From Chloroflexota bacterium (lineage in GTDB: Bacteria; Chloroflexota; UBA11872): a stretch of 64,000 nucleotides of DNA. The notes below the pieces were generated by a model. That model was not told the origin of the DNA. It saw only the letters and a list, made by a program, of their open reading frames with translations, and searched no databases. The position numbers were made by a program, and so were the translations under genes. Numbering within the stretch: position 1 is the stretch's first letter; each line of letters starts with the position of its first letter. Of this stretch, positions 43,229 to 52,373 are shown piece after piece. The stretch is from the NCBI GenBank assembly GCA_022824495.1, contig JAJDZU010000017.1:1-64000 (forward strand), read 5' to 3'.

Positions 43229-44002
43229 CTAGGCGTCGGCCAGCAATGCGTCGAGCAGGCGTTGCTTGAGGGTGGCGAATTCGGCAGTTCCGCGCACGGC
43301 GCGCGTGCGGGGCCTGGGCAAGTCGACGGGCAGATCCAGTTGAATGCTGCCGGGGCGTCGTGTCATCACGTAGACGCGGTCCGAGAGCCAGAGGGCCTCC
43401 TCGACGTCGTGCGTGACAAACAGCACGGCGGCCTGGAGCCGCTCCCATATTTCCAGCAGCCACTCCTGGAGCGTCGCGCGCGTGAGCGCGTCCAGGGCGC
43501 CGAACGGCTCGTCCAGCAGCAGGATTTCCCGGTCGAGCAGGACGGTGCGCAGCAGGGCCGCGCGTTGCCGCATGCCGCCCGAGAGGGTGTGCGGCAGCGC
43601 GTCGGCAAAGCCGTCGAGCCCAAAGGATGGCAGCAACCCTTCCGCTCGCTGCCGTGCCGCGGCGCGGTCGCCGCCGCCCACTTCGGCGCCCAGCGTCGCG
43701 TTGTCCAACAGCGAACGCCAGGGCAGCAGCAGATCGCGCTGCGGCATGTAGGCCACCTGGCCCGGCGCGCCGTCAGCCTCCGCCGCGATTTCGATGGCGC
43801 CCTCGGTTGGCTCCTCCAGGCCCGCGATCAGTCCCAGCAGCGTGCTCTTGCCGCAACCGCTGGGGCCGACGAGCGAGACGAATTCACCGCGGCCAACGTG
43901 CAGGCTGACGCTGCGCAACGCGTGAACCGGCAACCCGCCGTTGGCCGGATAAGCCTTGGACACGCCAGCCAACTGCAAGACCGGCGGTCCGGACGTGGCC
44001 AT
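43229..44002 (-). CDS. ABC transporter ATPase, thiamine-precursor type
   Basis: 257 residues. Walker A GPSGCGKST (46-54), Q-loop MPQRDLLLPW, signature LSGGMRQRAALLRT, Walker B ILLLDEPFGALD, H-loop FVTHDVEEA. The sequence belongs to the nitrate/sulfonate/taurine/HMP (SsuB/ThiZ) group. It is last in an operon whose leader is a TPP riboswitch, so a thiamine pyrimidine precursor or thiamine is the likely cargo. It starts 6 bp after the binding-protein stop. Confidence 0.92.
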   Translation of the reverse strand: MATSGPPVLQLAGVSKAYPANGGLPVHALRSVSLHVGRGEFVSLVGPSGCGKSTLLGLIAGLEEPTEGAIEIAAEADGAPGQVAYMPQRDLLLPWRSLLDNATLGAEVGGGDRAAARQRAEGLLPSFGLDGFADALPHTLSGGMRQRAALLRTVLLDREILLLDEPFGALDALTRATLQEWLLEIWERLQAAVLFVTHDVEEALWLSDRVYVMTRRPGSIQLDLPVDLPRPRTRAVRGTAEFATLKQRLLDALLADA

Positions 44003-44008
44003 CCGCGG

Positions 44009-45001
44009 TTAGCTGTTCCGGATAAAGCTGTTGTCCATGGCGTCCGAGGTGTTGATCACGCGCGACTGTAAGCCGTTCGCCACCATCCAATTCGAATAGG
44101 CGTCCCAGACCGCCTGCGACTGGTCGCCCCAGCGGTCCGCGTCTTCGGCGTAGCGGGGGCTCAACCACGGCTGGCTGAGGCGCACGAGGTCGGCGTTGAT
44201 GCCTTCCGCGTTGGCGATCAGGATTTCGGCTGCATCCTCGGGGTACCTGATGGCGTATTCGTAGCCTCGCTTCACCGCCCGTGTCCAGCGCTGCACGACA
44301 TCGGGCCGGTCGGCAATCAACTGTTCGCCGGTGACGTAGACCGGCGTGTAGTAGTCCGGCACGCAGTCCAGGTCGGTCATCCGCACGAAGTTCAACTCGA
44401 TGCCGCGCAACTGCGCCTCAACGCCCGTCCAGCCCTCGAAGATCCAGACGAAGTCAACGTCGCCGCGCTCCCAGGCCACGAACGGATCGGTGAAACCGAT
44501 GTCCACGAACTCGATCTCGTTAACGTCGCCGCCGTCACACTCCATGAGCGAGGTGAGCACCTGGCGTTCGACGTCGGACCCGAAGGCCCCGTACTTCTTG
44601 CCCTCGAAATCCTTGGGCCGGCGGATGCGCCGATCCGTCGGCGAGGCGAATCCCGAGGTGTTGTGCTGGATCACCGCCGCGATTGAAACCACCGGCACGT
44701 CTTCCACGCGCGCTAGCGTGACAGCTTCCTGGTAGCTGACCCCAAAGCTGGCCGCACCGGAGCCCACGGCGGCTTCAACGCCGGCGGTTCCCGGTTCGAT
44801 GATCGAAACCTGGAGGTCTTCCTCGGCGAAGTAGCCCTTGGACTGGGCCACGTAGAGCCCGGTGTGGTTGGTGTTCGGGACCCAGTCGAGCATGACGGTG
44901 ACGCTCGCCGGTCCGGAATGTTCTTCGCCGCAGGCGCTGAGCAGCGGTATCGCCGCCGCCGCGCCAAGCGCGCCCAGGGCGCGCCGTCGTGTGAGTCTCA
45001 T
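44009..45001 (-). CDS. Solute-binding lipoprotein, ThiY-like
   Basis: 330 residues. Signal with lipobox IPLLSACG, so anchored outside the membrane. NMT1/THI5-like binding fold: TVMLDWVPNTNHTGLYVAQS, then GYFAEEDLQVSI, PGTAGVEAAVGSGAASFGVS, and the FVWIFEGWTG segment. ThiY proteins bind formylaminopyrimidine or related HMP precursors; NMT1-fold paralogues bind other ligands, so specificity rests on the riboswitch context. 4-bp overlap with the permease. The ORF extends to 45292 but ATG 45001 begins the signal peptide. Confidence 0.88.
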   Translation of the reverse strand: MRLTRRRALGALGAAAAIPLLSACGEEHSGPASVTVMLDWVPNTNHTGLYVAQSKGYFAEEDLQVSIIEPGTAGVEAAVGSGAASFGVSYQEAVTLARVEDVPVVSIAAVIQHNTSGFASPTDRRIRRPKDFEGKKYGAFGSDVERQVLTSLMECDGGDVNEIEFVDIGFTDPFVAWERGDVDFVWIFEGWTGVEAQLRGIELNFVRMTDLDCVPDYYTPVYVTGEQLIADRPDVVQRWTRAVKRGYEYAIRYPEDAAEILIANAEGINADLVRLSQPWLSPRYAEDADRWGDQSQAVWDAYSNWMVANGLQSRVINTSDAMDNSFIRNS

Positions 45002-45774
45002 GTCTGGGCCTCCTCTGTACGAACGTAAATCCAGGGCGCAATCCAGCGCCCGACGACATCGACTGCAAGAAACAGGGCAACGCTCAAGACCGCGATAACC
45101 GCAATGACCGCAAAGACGCGCGCCGTCTGGAAGGAACTGGACGCGCGCAGCATGTAGAGCCCGAGCCCCTGGCTGGCGCCGACCCATTCGCCGATCACCG
45201 CGGCGATCACGCTGTAGCTGGCGGCGATCTTCATGCCGCTCAGCAGGGACGGAATGGCGGACGGGAGCTTCACCTTGCTGAAGACTTGCCAACGGCTTCC
45301 GCCCATCAAGCGCACCAGCGCTTGCATGTCAGGGTCGGCATTGCGGAGGCCGCCGGCCAGGCTGACCGCGATGGGAAAGAAGCAGGCGAGGGCCACGATC
45401 AGGATCTTGGGGGTGATGCCAAAGCCGAGCCAGATGGCCAGCAGTGGTGCCAGCGCAAAGATCGGAATCGTCTGCGAGGTCACCAGCAGTGGTGATAGGG
45501 CGCGCCGGGCCAGGCCCGACTGATCGATCAGCGCAGCCACCAGGAACGCCAATAGCAGTGCCGCGCCGTAGCCAATGGCCGCCTCCAGCAGGGTACGGCC
45601 GGTGTGCGGGGCCAGTTGCGGGAGCGACTCGACGAACTCGACCACGATTACGGTCGGACTCGGCAACAACCACTCGGGCACGGCGGCCAGCCGAGTGACG
45701 AGCTCCCATGCGCCCACGAGCACCGCCAGCACGCCAAGTGCCGGGGCAATCCGCGCGACGCGATGCGTGTTCAA
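44998..45774 (-). CDS. ABC transporter permease, ThiX-like
   Basis: 258 residues, six hydrophobic segments. Binding-protein-dependent permease pattern: TSQTIPIFALAPLLAIWLGFG then ITPKILIVALACFFPIAVS, and the EAA-type loop VFSKVKLPSAIPSLLSGMKI. It pairs with the ThiY-like and ATPase products. 4-bp overlaps at both ends show tight coupling. Confidence 0.9.
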   Translation of the reverse strand: MNTHRVARIAPALGVLAVLVGAWELVTRLAAVPEWLLPSPTVIVVEFVESLPQLAPHTGRTLLEAAIGYGAALLLAFLVAALIDQSGLARRALSPLLVTSQTIPIFALAPLLAIWLGFGITPKILIVALACFFPIAVSLAGGLRNADPDMQALVRLMGGSRWQVFSKVKLPSAIPSLLSGMKIAASYSVIAAVIGEWVGASQGLGLYMLRASSSFQTARVFAVIAVIAVLSVALFLAVDVVGRWIAPWIYVRTEEAQT

Positions 45775-46076
45775 CCGGCGGTCTGGGCGCGGAAGGGCGC
45801 AACGCGCTCGCGCATGGTCTGCAGGCCGGTTGGGCGCTCCAGCAGACGGATATTGCTCTGGATTGCATCGGCGCCCTTGGCAATGGCCGCGCGGTGGGCG
45901 TCAATCGCCACTTGCATCAGTTCGGCGGCGTCGTCGCCTTCGATGGTGGTTTCCAGCGAGCCGACTTCGTACTCGAGGCCGGCCGCCTGGATGTGCGCGA
46001 TGGCCGCGTTGATCGGTTCCAGGTCGTCGCAGCCGGCGAGTGATTGCACTTGAATTGCCAGTGTTGCTCGTGGCAT
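45771..46076 (-). CDS. Thiamine-binding protein, MTH1187/YkoF type
   Basis: 101 residues, start ATG 46076 with GGAGG 6 bp upstream. ATLAIQVQSLAG, then PINAAIAHIQAAGLEYEVGSLETTIEGD and ELMQVAIDAHRAAIAKGA, match the small ferredoxin-like MTH1187 family, some of which bind thiamine or HMP. First gene behind the TPP riboswitch. The ORF extends upstream to 46178 but that overlaps the riboswitch expression platform. Confidence 0.85.
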   Translation of the reverse strand: MPRATLAIQVQSLAGCDDLEPINAAIAHIQAAGLEYEVGSLETTIEGDDAAELMQVAIDAHRAAIAKGADAIQSNIRLLERPTGLQTMRERVAPFRAQTAG

Positions 46077-46101
46077 CGCCATCCTCCTCAAGAACGACGA
46101 A

Positions 46102-46130
46102 ATCCGCGGGTTGCCGTGCAACCTGCGGAT
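46102..46130 (-). terminator. Riboswitch expression-platform hairpin
   Basis: Between the TPP aptamer and the first start codon the minus strand has ATCCGC-a-GGTTGC-acg-GCAACC-c-GCGGAT, a 12-bp stem with one mismatched pair, followed by TTCGTCGTTCTT. This fits an intrinsic terminator that forms when TPP is bound. Confidence 0.7.
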
Positions 46131-46142
46131 CAGCGCGAGCCT

Positions 46143-46234
46143 GCTCCCTACGCTGGCATTACCCAGATCAGGTTCCACGGGTCGGCGACGGCTCCGGTCG
46201 CCTTCTCAGCCGGGCTTGCCCCCGGCTCCCCCAC
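46143..46234 (-). ncRNA. TPP riboswitch (THI element)
   Basis: Minus strand shows the canonical aptamer parts in order: GGGGGAGCC at the 5' side, CGGCTGAGAAGG (CUGAGA), ACCCGTGGAACCTGATCTGG, TAATGCCAGCGTAGGGAG. It precedes the thiamine-binding protein and ABC genes and should reduce their expression when TPP is abundant. Confidence 0.97.
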
Positions 46235-46310
46235 GATTCAGTTGTTGAGGCTCGTCCGAACGCGAGCCGTTACTTCATCCATCTAACGCTCGCACGCGCG
46301 GTCCGGGGTG

Positions 46311-46976
46311 TCAATTCCCGGCCAAACCGTGCTCATGCACCAGCAGCAGCATGCCCGACGCTATCTCCAATGTCGCCGCTGAACCGGTGAGTTCGTTGCT
46401 GACGCCGAGGCTTGTTCCGACCTCGAGGCTGCGGCCGTCAAGCTCGTATGCCAGGCCGTTGGAGTGGATGTTGTCCACGGGTCCGCCGACCGCCAGCAGG
46501 GTCACAATGTCGCCTGCTTGGCCACGTATCTCGGCTCGGTCGGTCACCAGCCGAACCTCGCGACGTCCGTCGGCAAGCACCACCGCGCGGTCACGCCAGC
46601 GCGGGTTGGCAAGCAGCATGACGGACGCCAGCTCGTGGTCAAGGCGGGCGCCGCCGAAGGCTCCGACCACAATGACTCGATCAGGATCAACTTCCAGGCC
46701 GGCCCGTAGGGCCAGTTCGGCGTCCGTGGCGTCCTTGGCGGTGGGAAAGCGACGGACTTCGACATCCGGATTGGCTGCTTGCGCTTCGGCAAATCCGTCC
46801 TCACCAAGCGAATCGCCGTCGCCCACGATGACGTCGCAGGCGGCGCCGGCCGCCGAGACCGCCGCTGCCCCGCCGTCGGCGGCGACGACGCGATCCGCCG
46901 TCGCCAGCTGCCGAGCCAGAAACGCCGGGTCCACGTCCCCGTTCAGCACCACCAGCACCGTCAGGCCGGAGCCCAC
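46311..46976 (-). CDS. Thiamine pyrophosphokinase
   Basis: 221 residues. VAADGGAAAVSAAG, VIVGDGDSLGED, FPTAKDATDAELAL and VGAFGGARLDHELASVMLL are the TPK catalytic-domain motifs; the C-terminal TLLAVGGPVDNIHSNGLAYEL is the thiamine-binding beta domain. It converts thiamine and ATP to TPP, linking uptake to cofactor supply. It lies upstream of the riboswitch and so is probably not controlled by it. It ends 76 bp before the aptamer. Confidence 0.93.
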   Translation of the reverse strand: MGSGLTVLVVLNGDVDPAFLARQLATADRVVAADGGAAAVSAAGAACDVIVGDGDSLGEDGFAEAQAANPDVEVRRFPTAKDATDAELALRAGLEVDPDRVIVVGAFGGARLDHELASVMLLANPRWRDRAVVLADGRREVRLVTDRAEIRGQAGDIVTLLAVGGPVDNIHSNGLAYELDGRSLEVGTSLGVSNELTGSAATLEIASGMLLLVHEHGLAGN

Positions 46977-46991
46977 GCGACGCCCTCCGGT

Positions 46992-49202
46992 TTACAGGTC
47001 CGTCCGGTAGACGTAGCGGATATCCCAGAGCCCGAACAGCGTTGGCGTGAGATTCCCGAAGACGTTGCGGACCGCGGTTAGGCGTTCCGAGTGCGTGGTG
47101 TAGGCAACCGGCGCGTGATCGGCGGCGAGCATTTGCGCCTCGTGGTAGAGCCGAACTCGCTCCTCATGGTCCAGTTCCTGGCCGGCCCTGATAAAGAGGG
47201 AGTCGATCTCGGCTTCCCAGGTCGTCGCGGGTTCGGACTGATTCGGGTTCCAGAGGTGCAGCGATTCGCTGCTATGCCAGAACGAGATGCTGAAGTGCGG
47301 CTCGGAACTGCCGCCGAATCCAATCAGGATCGACTCCCACTCGTAGCTGCTGGTCAGCTGGTCCACGATCTCGCCAAACTCGATCACGCTGATATCGCCC
47401 CGAATGCCGATCTGCGCCAGACCGGCCTGGATGATCTCCAGAACTCTGAGCCGAAGATCATTGCCGGCGTTGGTCGCCATGGTGAACCTGATGTTGTTGC
47501 CGGCGTAGTCTTCGCGGATCCCATCGCCGTCGCGATCCATCCATCCAAGGCCGTCCAGGATGGCGTTGGCCTTCTGAATGTCGTACTCGTAGCGACGGAC
47601 ATCGGGATTATGGAAATCGCCAGCGGCCGGGCTCACGAAGGCCCACTGCGGGTAGCCCAGCCCGTGCTGGACATCGCGGATGATGGCGGCCTTGTCGACC
47701 GCGTAAGCAACCGCCTGGCGGAAGCGGGTGTTCTCGAACCAGCGCAGCTTTTCGGGCGCCAGTAGCGGCTCACCGGTTTCGGCGTTGCTCCCCGGGTTCA
47801 TGTTGAAGGCCAGGAATGTCGAACCGAAGGTGGGTCCGCGGCTGTAGAGCGTGAAGTTCTCGGCTTCCTGCACCGGATCAAGGGTCGCGAACTCCGCGCC
47901 CAGCACGCCGTGAACATCCGTCTCACCTGATCGGAACTTGGGGAGTTCGTCCGCCAGGCCGTCCACCACCAGGTACCGGATCTCGTCCAGGTACGGCAGA
48001 CGGTTGCCGGCGCTGTCGGTGAGCCAATAGTCCGGGTTGCGCCTGAGGACGATGAGGTCGTCCGGCTCGAGGGTCTCGATAGTGAAGGGGCCGGTGCCGA
48101 TGATCTCGGCGGGGTCGGTCTCGATGCCCCACACCGAGTTGAACGTCCCGTCGTCGACGTGCGGCTCGAGGATGTGCTTGGGATAGATGGCGTTGCCCAT
48201 GGAACGCAGGAAGGGCGCAAACGGCACCGGCAGCACGAACCGGACGGTGTAGTCGTCGACGGTGCTGACGGTCATCCGCTCTTCGCGCCACGAGGCGGTC
48301 TCCTCGTCGAAGACTCGGAACGTGAAGGACGCGCGATCGCTTGTCGGAATGTCGTCGTTGTAGATGATCCGGTTGAACGTGAAGTCCACGTCGTGGGCCG
48401 TGAACGGCTGGCCGTCGTGCCAGGACACATCCCGACGCAGATGGAACGTCCAGGTCAGCCCGTCGTCCGAGTGCTCCCAGGACTCCGCCAGGCCCGGCTC
48501 GACCTGGAGATTCAGCCAGGAGGTTTCGGTGAGACCTTCGAAGAGATAACCGAGGATTCCGGAAGAGGTTGAGTCGTTGGACAGCGCCAGATTCAAGGTC
48601 AGCGGAGCGCCGATCGTGGAGTACGTCACGCTCCCGCCCGGTGTGCCCACGGTGTACTCGAACGCCTCGGCGTTGGCTTGCAACTCGGCCACGGTGGCGC
48701 TGCGTAGCGCGGAAGCTGTTGCGGCTCCGGAATGTGCCAGCAGCGGCGTGGTGGCGTACGCCCATGCCTCGTCGGTCTGATCGCTGTCGGCGCCAAAGGT
48801 CTGCACCAACGGGCCGGGCAAATCGTCGGTGGTCACCGTGTACGAGGTGAACACGATCAGCGACTCGTGGGTCGCCAGATCGCCCAGATGCAGCGGCGGA
48901 TAGCCTGCGTAATTCTCGGTTGGCTGATCCGTCTCGTACGGGTAATGCAGCAGGAAAAGCCCGGTCAGTTCGGTTCCGCCGGTATTCGACACCCTGACCC
49001 GACAGGTCAGCGTCTCGCCTGGTGTTGCCGACTCGCCGTCGCAGGCGGCGCTGACCGCGAGAGCCGACGCCCCGGAGTGCGCCGCGGATACGTTCGACGG
49101 GCCGACAACCAAGGCTGCCGTCGCGGCCAGAACTGCCAGGATGACGGCGAGGCGAAGCGAACTGAAAGGCGTTACGCGAGTGCCAAACACTCTCGGGTTC
49201 AT
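46992..49202 (-). CDS. Peptide-type ABC solute-binding protein with extra N-terminal domain (copy 1)
   Basis: About 736 residues from ATG 49202: signal peptide (LRLAVILAVLAATAALVVG), then a beta-rich domain (ALAVSAACDGESATPGETLT, VRVSNTGGTELTGLFLLHY) like CARDB/DUF11-type domains, then a family-5 binding domain beginning EYTVGTPGGSVTYSTIG with SWHDGQPFTAHDVDFTFNRI, IGTGPFTIE and FENTRFRQAVAYAVDKAAII. Such proteins normally feed oligopeptides or glycosides to a Dpp/Opp-type permease. No permease or ATPase genes flank it. The frame extends upstream to 49391 without homology. Confidence 0.88.
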   Translation of the reverse strand: MNPRVFGTRVTPFSSLRLAVILAVLAATAALVVGPSNVSAAHSGASALAVSAACDGESATPGETLTCRVRVSNTGGTELTGLFLLHYPYETDQPTENYAGYPPLHLGDLATHESLIVFTSYTVTTDDLPGPLVQTFGADSDQTDEAWAYATTPLLAHSGAATASALRSATVAELQANAEAFEYTVGTPGGSVTYSTIGAPLTLNLALSNDSTSSGILGYLFEGLTETSWLNLQVEPGLAESWEHSDDGLTWTFHLRRDVSWHDGQPFTAHDVDFTFNRIIYNDDIPTSDRASFTFRVFDEETASWREERMTVSTVDDYTVRFVLPVPFAPFLRSMGNAIYPKHILEPHVDDGTFNSVWGIETDPAEIIGTGPFTIETLEPDDLIVLRRNPDYWLTDSAGNRLPYLDEIRYLVVDGLADELPKFRSGETDVHGVLGAEFATLDPVQEAENFTLYSRGPTFGSTFLAFNMNPGSNAETGEPLLAPEKLRWFENTRFRQAVAYAVDKAAIIRDVQHGLGYPQWAFVSPAAGDFHNPDVRRYEYDIQKANAILDGLGWMDRDGDGIREDYAGNNIRFTMATNAGNDLRLRVLEIIQAGLAQIGIRGDISVIEFGEIVDQLTSSYEWESILIGFGGSSEPHFSISFWHSSESLHLWNPNQSEPATTWEAEIDSLFIRAGQELDHEERVRLYHEAQMLAADHAPVAYTTHSERLTAVRNVFGNLTPTLFGLWDIRYVYRTDL

Positions 49203-49453
49203 CTGCTTCCGATCAGTACCTGGCTCAACGTCACGCATCAGCCTATGACTGTCAAGCCCGACCTCGGCGGCGACAACGAGACCCGCCGTCACCGGTTTCC
49301 CGGCCAGGAACGTCAGGTCAAGCTCTCCGTTGAGAACTAACGGCCGCATCACGCCAAAGCGCACCGCCCGGCCTCCGACGCGACGGCACATAGTCGGTGC
49401 GCAATGCGCTGCCGGAACGTATCAGCAAACCCGCGGCGTCAACGGCGTCCGAT

Positions 49454-51889
49454 CTACAGGTCCGTTCGGTAGAGGTAGCGGACGTCCCAGAGCCCAAACA
49501 AGGTGGGCGTTAGGTTTCCAAACACGTTGCGGACCGCCGTGATCCGCTCCGCGTGCGTCGTGTAGATCACGGGAAGGTTTTCGGCGGCAATCTCCTGGGC
49601 CCGGTGATAGCGCCGGACCCGCTGCTCGTGGTCCAGCTCCTGGCTGCCTTCGACGAAGAGCCGGTCGATCTCGGCCTCCCAGGAAGTTGCGGGCGTGACC
49701 TGATTCGGGTTCCAGAGATGCAGGGCTTCGCTGCTATGCCAGAAGCCAATACTGAAGTGCGGCTCGACGCCGCCACCAAAGCCAATGACCACTGCTTCCC
49801 AGCCGTGGGTGTTGGTCAACTGGTCGACGAGGTCGCCGAACGGGACCGACACGACGTCGGCCCGGACCCCGATCCTGGCGAGACCTTCCCGGACGATCCG
49901 CTGCACCTCGCGGCGCACCGTGTTGTCGTCGGCGTTCGTGGCCAACGTGAACGATAGAGCGTTTCCGGCGTAGTCCTCGCGGACGCCATCGCCGTCGCTA
50001 TCCATCCAGCCGAGGCCGTCCAGGATGACGTTGGCCCTCTCAATGTCGTACTCAAACCGCCGCACGTCGGGATTGTGAAAGTCGCCGGCGGCGGGGCTTA
50101 TGAAGGCCCACTGCGGGTAGCCAAGGCCGTGCTGCACGCCGTCGATAATGCTCCGCTTGTCGATCGCGTGCGCGACGGCCTGCCGAAACCTGGTGTTCTC
50201 GAACCAGCGCAGCTTGTCGGGGTCCAGGAACGGCTCGCCGGTTTCGGCGTCCCTGCCGGGGTTCATATTGAAGGCCAGGAACGTCGAGCCGAAGGTTGGG
50301 CCGCGCCTGAAAATCGTGAAGTTTTCGGCGTCCTGCAGCGGATCGAGCGCCGCGAACTCCTCGCCCAGGACGCCGTGGGCGTCCGTCTCGCCCGATCGGA
50401 ACTTCGTGAGCTCGGATTCCAGGTCCTCGACGATGACGTACCTGACTTCATCCAGGTATGGGAGCGAATCGCCTTCGCTGTCCTTCAGCCAGTAGTTCGG
50501 GTTGCGCTGCAGGACGATGCTCTCGCCCGGACGGTAGCTCTCGATCGTGAAGGGTCCGGTGCCGACGATTTCAGCCGGATCGGTCTCGATATCCCAGGTC
50601 GCCGCAAAGGCGCCGCCGTTCACGGACTCCTCGAGGATGTGCCTGGGGTAAATGGCCGTGCCCATGGCGCGCAGGAACGGGGCGAAGGGCACCGGCAGGA
50701 CAAACCGCACGGTGTAGTAGTCGATCGCGGTGATCGTCATCCGCGCTTCGCTCCACTCGCCGCTTTCGGCGTCGAGCACCCGGAAATTGAAGGGCGCGCG
50801 ATCTCCGGTGGCGATGTCGTCGTTGTAGATGATCCGGTTGAAGGTGAAGGCAACGTCCTGGGCCGAAAACAGTTGCCCGTCGTGCCACTTGACATCGCGG
50901 CGCAGATGGAAGGTCCAGGTCAGGCCGTCGTCGGAGCGTTCCCAGGACTCCGCTAGGCGCGGCTCGACCTCATTGGTCAACCACGAGGTTTGGGTGAGAC
51001 CTTCGAAGAGATAGCCGAGGATGCCGGATGAGGACGAATCGTTCGCAAGGGCCGGATTCAACGTCAGAGGCTCGCCGATGGTGGCGTAGGTGACGCTTCC
51101 GCCCGGCGTTCCCACGGTGTAGTCGAATGCCTCGGCATTGGCTCGCAACTCGGCGACGGTCGAGCTGGCAGGACTGTCGGGAGACGGGCGCTCCTGTGAT
51201 GTGCTCGGCGTAGCCGCGGGCGTCGGACTGGGTGTGGCCGCAGACGTGGGGCTCGGCGTAGCCACGGGCGCCGGACTGGGCGTGGCCGCAGGCGTGGGGC
51301 TGGGCGTGGCATCGGGCGCCGGACTGGGCGTGGGCGCGGGAGTCCGGCTGGGCGTGGCCACGGGCGTCGGGCCGGGCATGGCGGCGGGCGTCGGGCTGGG
51401 CGTATCCACGGGGATGAGGTCGGGCTGCGGAAACAGGGGCGGCGGCGCAACCAGTGCGACCGGAACATAGATCCACTCGGCGTTCGTCTGGTCGCTGATG
51501 GTTCCAAGAATCTGGGTCAGCGGTCCGGGGAAATCGGCAAGGGTCGTGGTGAAGGACGTGGCGACAACTCTTGACTCGTGCGCCGGCAAGTCGCCGAGCG
51601 CCTGTTTCTCGCCCGCAACCGGAAGATACCCACGGAAGGTGTAGTGAAGCAGGAAGACGTTGGTCAGGTCGGACCCGCCGACATTAATGACCGTGACTCG
51701 GCAGGTCACGGTGTCGCCCAGCACCAGCGGTTCGGCGCCGCACGAGACATCGATCTCCACGCGCGGAGGACCATCGTGCAGAGCCGCCGCGCTCAAGTGG
51801 CCTAGCGCAAGGGCAACCGCTACTGCCACGACCGCCGCGAAGGCGGCAAGCCGGGACAACCGAAAGCGAGCGAGGCGGCGGACCTTCAC
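49454..51889 (-). CDS. Peptide-type ABC solute-binding protein with Pro/Thr linker (copy 2)
   Basis: 811 residues, paralogue of the 46992 gene over its whole length: signal peptide, beta domain (VSCGAEPLVLGDTVTCRVTV), then a low-complexity linker of about nine TPSPTPAA-like units, then the family-5 binding domain (YTVGTPGGSVTYATIG, DVAFTFNRIIYNDD, PQWAFISPAAGDF). The linker is absent from copy 1. C-termini of the two are nearly identical (NVFGNLTPTLFGLWD). Likely exported and possibly cell-surface. No transporter partners nearby. Confidence 0.9.
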   Translation of the reverse strand: MKVRRLARFRLSRLAAFAAVVAVAVALALGHLSAAALHDGPPRVEIDVSCGAEPLVLGDTVTCRVTVINVGGSDLTNVFLLHYTFRGYLPVAGEKQALGDLPAHESRVVATSFTTTLADFPGPLTQILGTISDQTNAEWIYVPVALVAPPPLFPQPDLIPVDTPSPTPAAMPGPTPVATPSRTPAPTPSPAPDATPSPTPAATPSPAPVATPSPTSAATPSPTPAATPSTSQERPSPDSPASSTVAELRANAEAFDYTVGTPGGSVTYATIGEPLTLNPALANDSSSSGILGYLFEGLTQTSWLTNEVEPRLAESWERSDDGLTWTFHLRRDVKWHDGQLFSAQDVAFTFNRIIYNDDIATGDRAPFNFRVLDAESGEWSEARMTITAIDYYTVRFVLPVPFAPFLRAMGTAIYPRHILEESVNGGAFAATWDIETDPAEIVGTGPFTIESYRPGESIVLQRNPNYWLKDSEGDSLPYLDEVRYVIVEDLESELTKFRSGETDAHGVLGEEFAALDPLQDAENFTIFRRGPTFGSTFLAFNMNPGRDAETGEPFLDPDKLRWFENTRFRQAVAHAIDKRSIIDGVQHGLGYPQWAFISPAAGDFHNPDVRRFEYDIERANVILDGLGWMDSDGDGVREDYAGNALSFTLATNADDNTVRREVQRIVREGLARIGVRADVVSVPFGDLVDQLTNTHGWEAVVIGFGGGVEPHFSIGFWHSSEALHLWNPNQVTPATSWEAEIDRLFVEGSQELDHEQRVRRYHRAQEIAAENLPVIYTTHAERITAVRNVFGNLTPTLFGLWDVRYLYRTDL
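51216..51407 (-). repeat. 24-bp tandem repeat in the binding-protein linker
   Basis: About eight 24-bp units on the model GCGGGCGTCGGACTGGGCGT-GGCC (plus strand), coding 8-residue Thr-Pro-Ser-Pro units. In-frame length means copy number can change without breaking the gene. Confidence 0.85.
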
Positions 51890-51977
51890 CTAGCTGCTCA
51901 TCCCGTTGCCAACCGCGAGGCTTACAATGGTAACGTCCCCGTCTTGTCAGTCAATTTCACCAGGGGTTGGCCATCCC

Positions 51978-52297
51978 TCAGGCGAAGCGATCCGGCCCAA
52001 AGGATCGGCGGAGCGGGTCTGACCGGCCGTCGCCCACGAGGTCGGCCACGTCTTCGGCAGTCCCCGGCGCCAGGGCGATGCCCGCGGTTAAGGGGCCGGC
52101 GGCGGAGACCAGTCTCTTGATCGGGGTCGATGACCCGCCGGCCGTCGGCCGACATCCGACCCTGGTTGTTTCGATCCCGGCGCCGGAACGCCCGGGAACG
52201 CGTGCGGCTGCATCGCGGTGTCGCCGCCGGATGGCGCTGGCGTTAACGGAGACGCCGTCCCCAGTCTTCCCGCGTTACGCGCCGCGCGACCCTTCGT
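51978..52297 (-). pseudogene. Decayed C-terminal part of a ThiO-like oxidase
   Basis: The minus strand encodes GPLTAGIALAPGTAEDVADL ending at a TGA (51978-51980), matching the intact neighbour's GHFTKGIALAPVTAEFVADF. In another frame just upstream is SADGRRVIDP, matching its SADGFPVIGP, so a frameshift separates them. Further nucleotide similarity (CGCCGGATGGCG) continues to about 52297. The N-terminal FAD domain is missing. Confidence 0.75.
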
Positions 52298-52373
52298 GAG
52301 GCGTAGCCGAAGCGTCCTCGGAATCCGCCGGGCGTCGAGTCCGCGGACGTGTTAAACGTCGACTGACGCGGAC

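Noticed and set aside
51216-51407. CRISPR array
   Set aside because: Units are 24 bp, contiguous with no spacers, in frame and coding a Pro/Thr linker.
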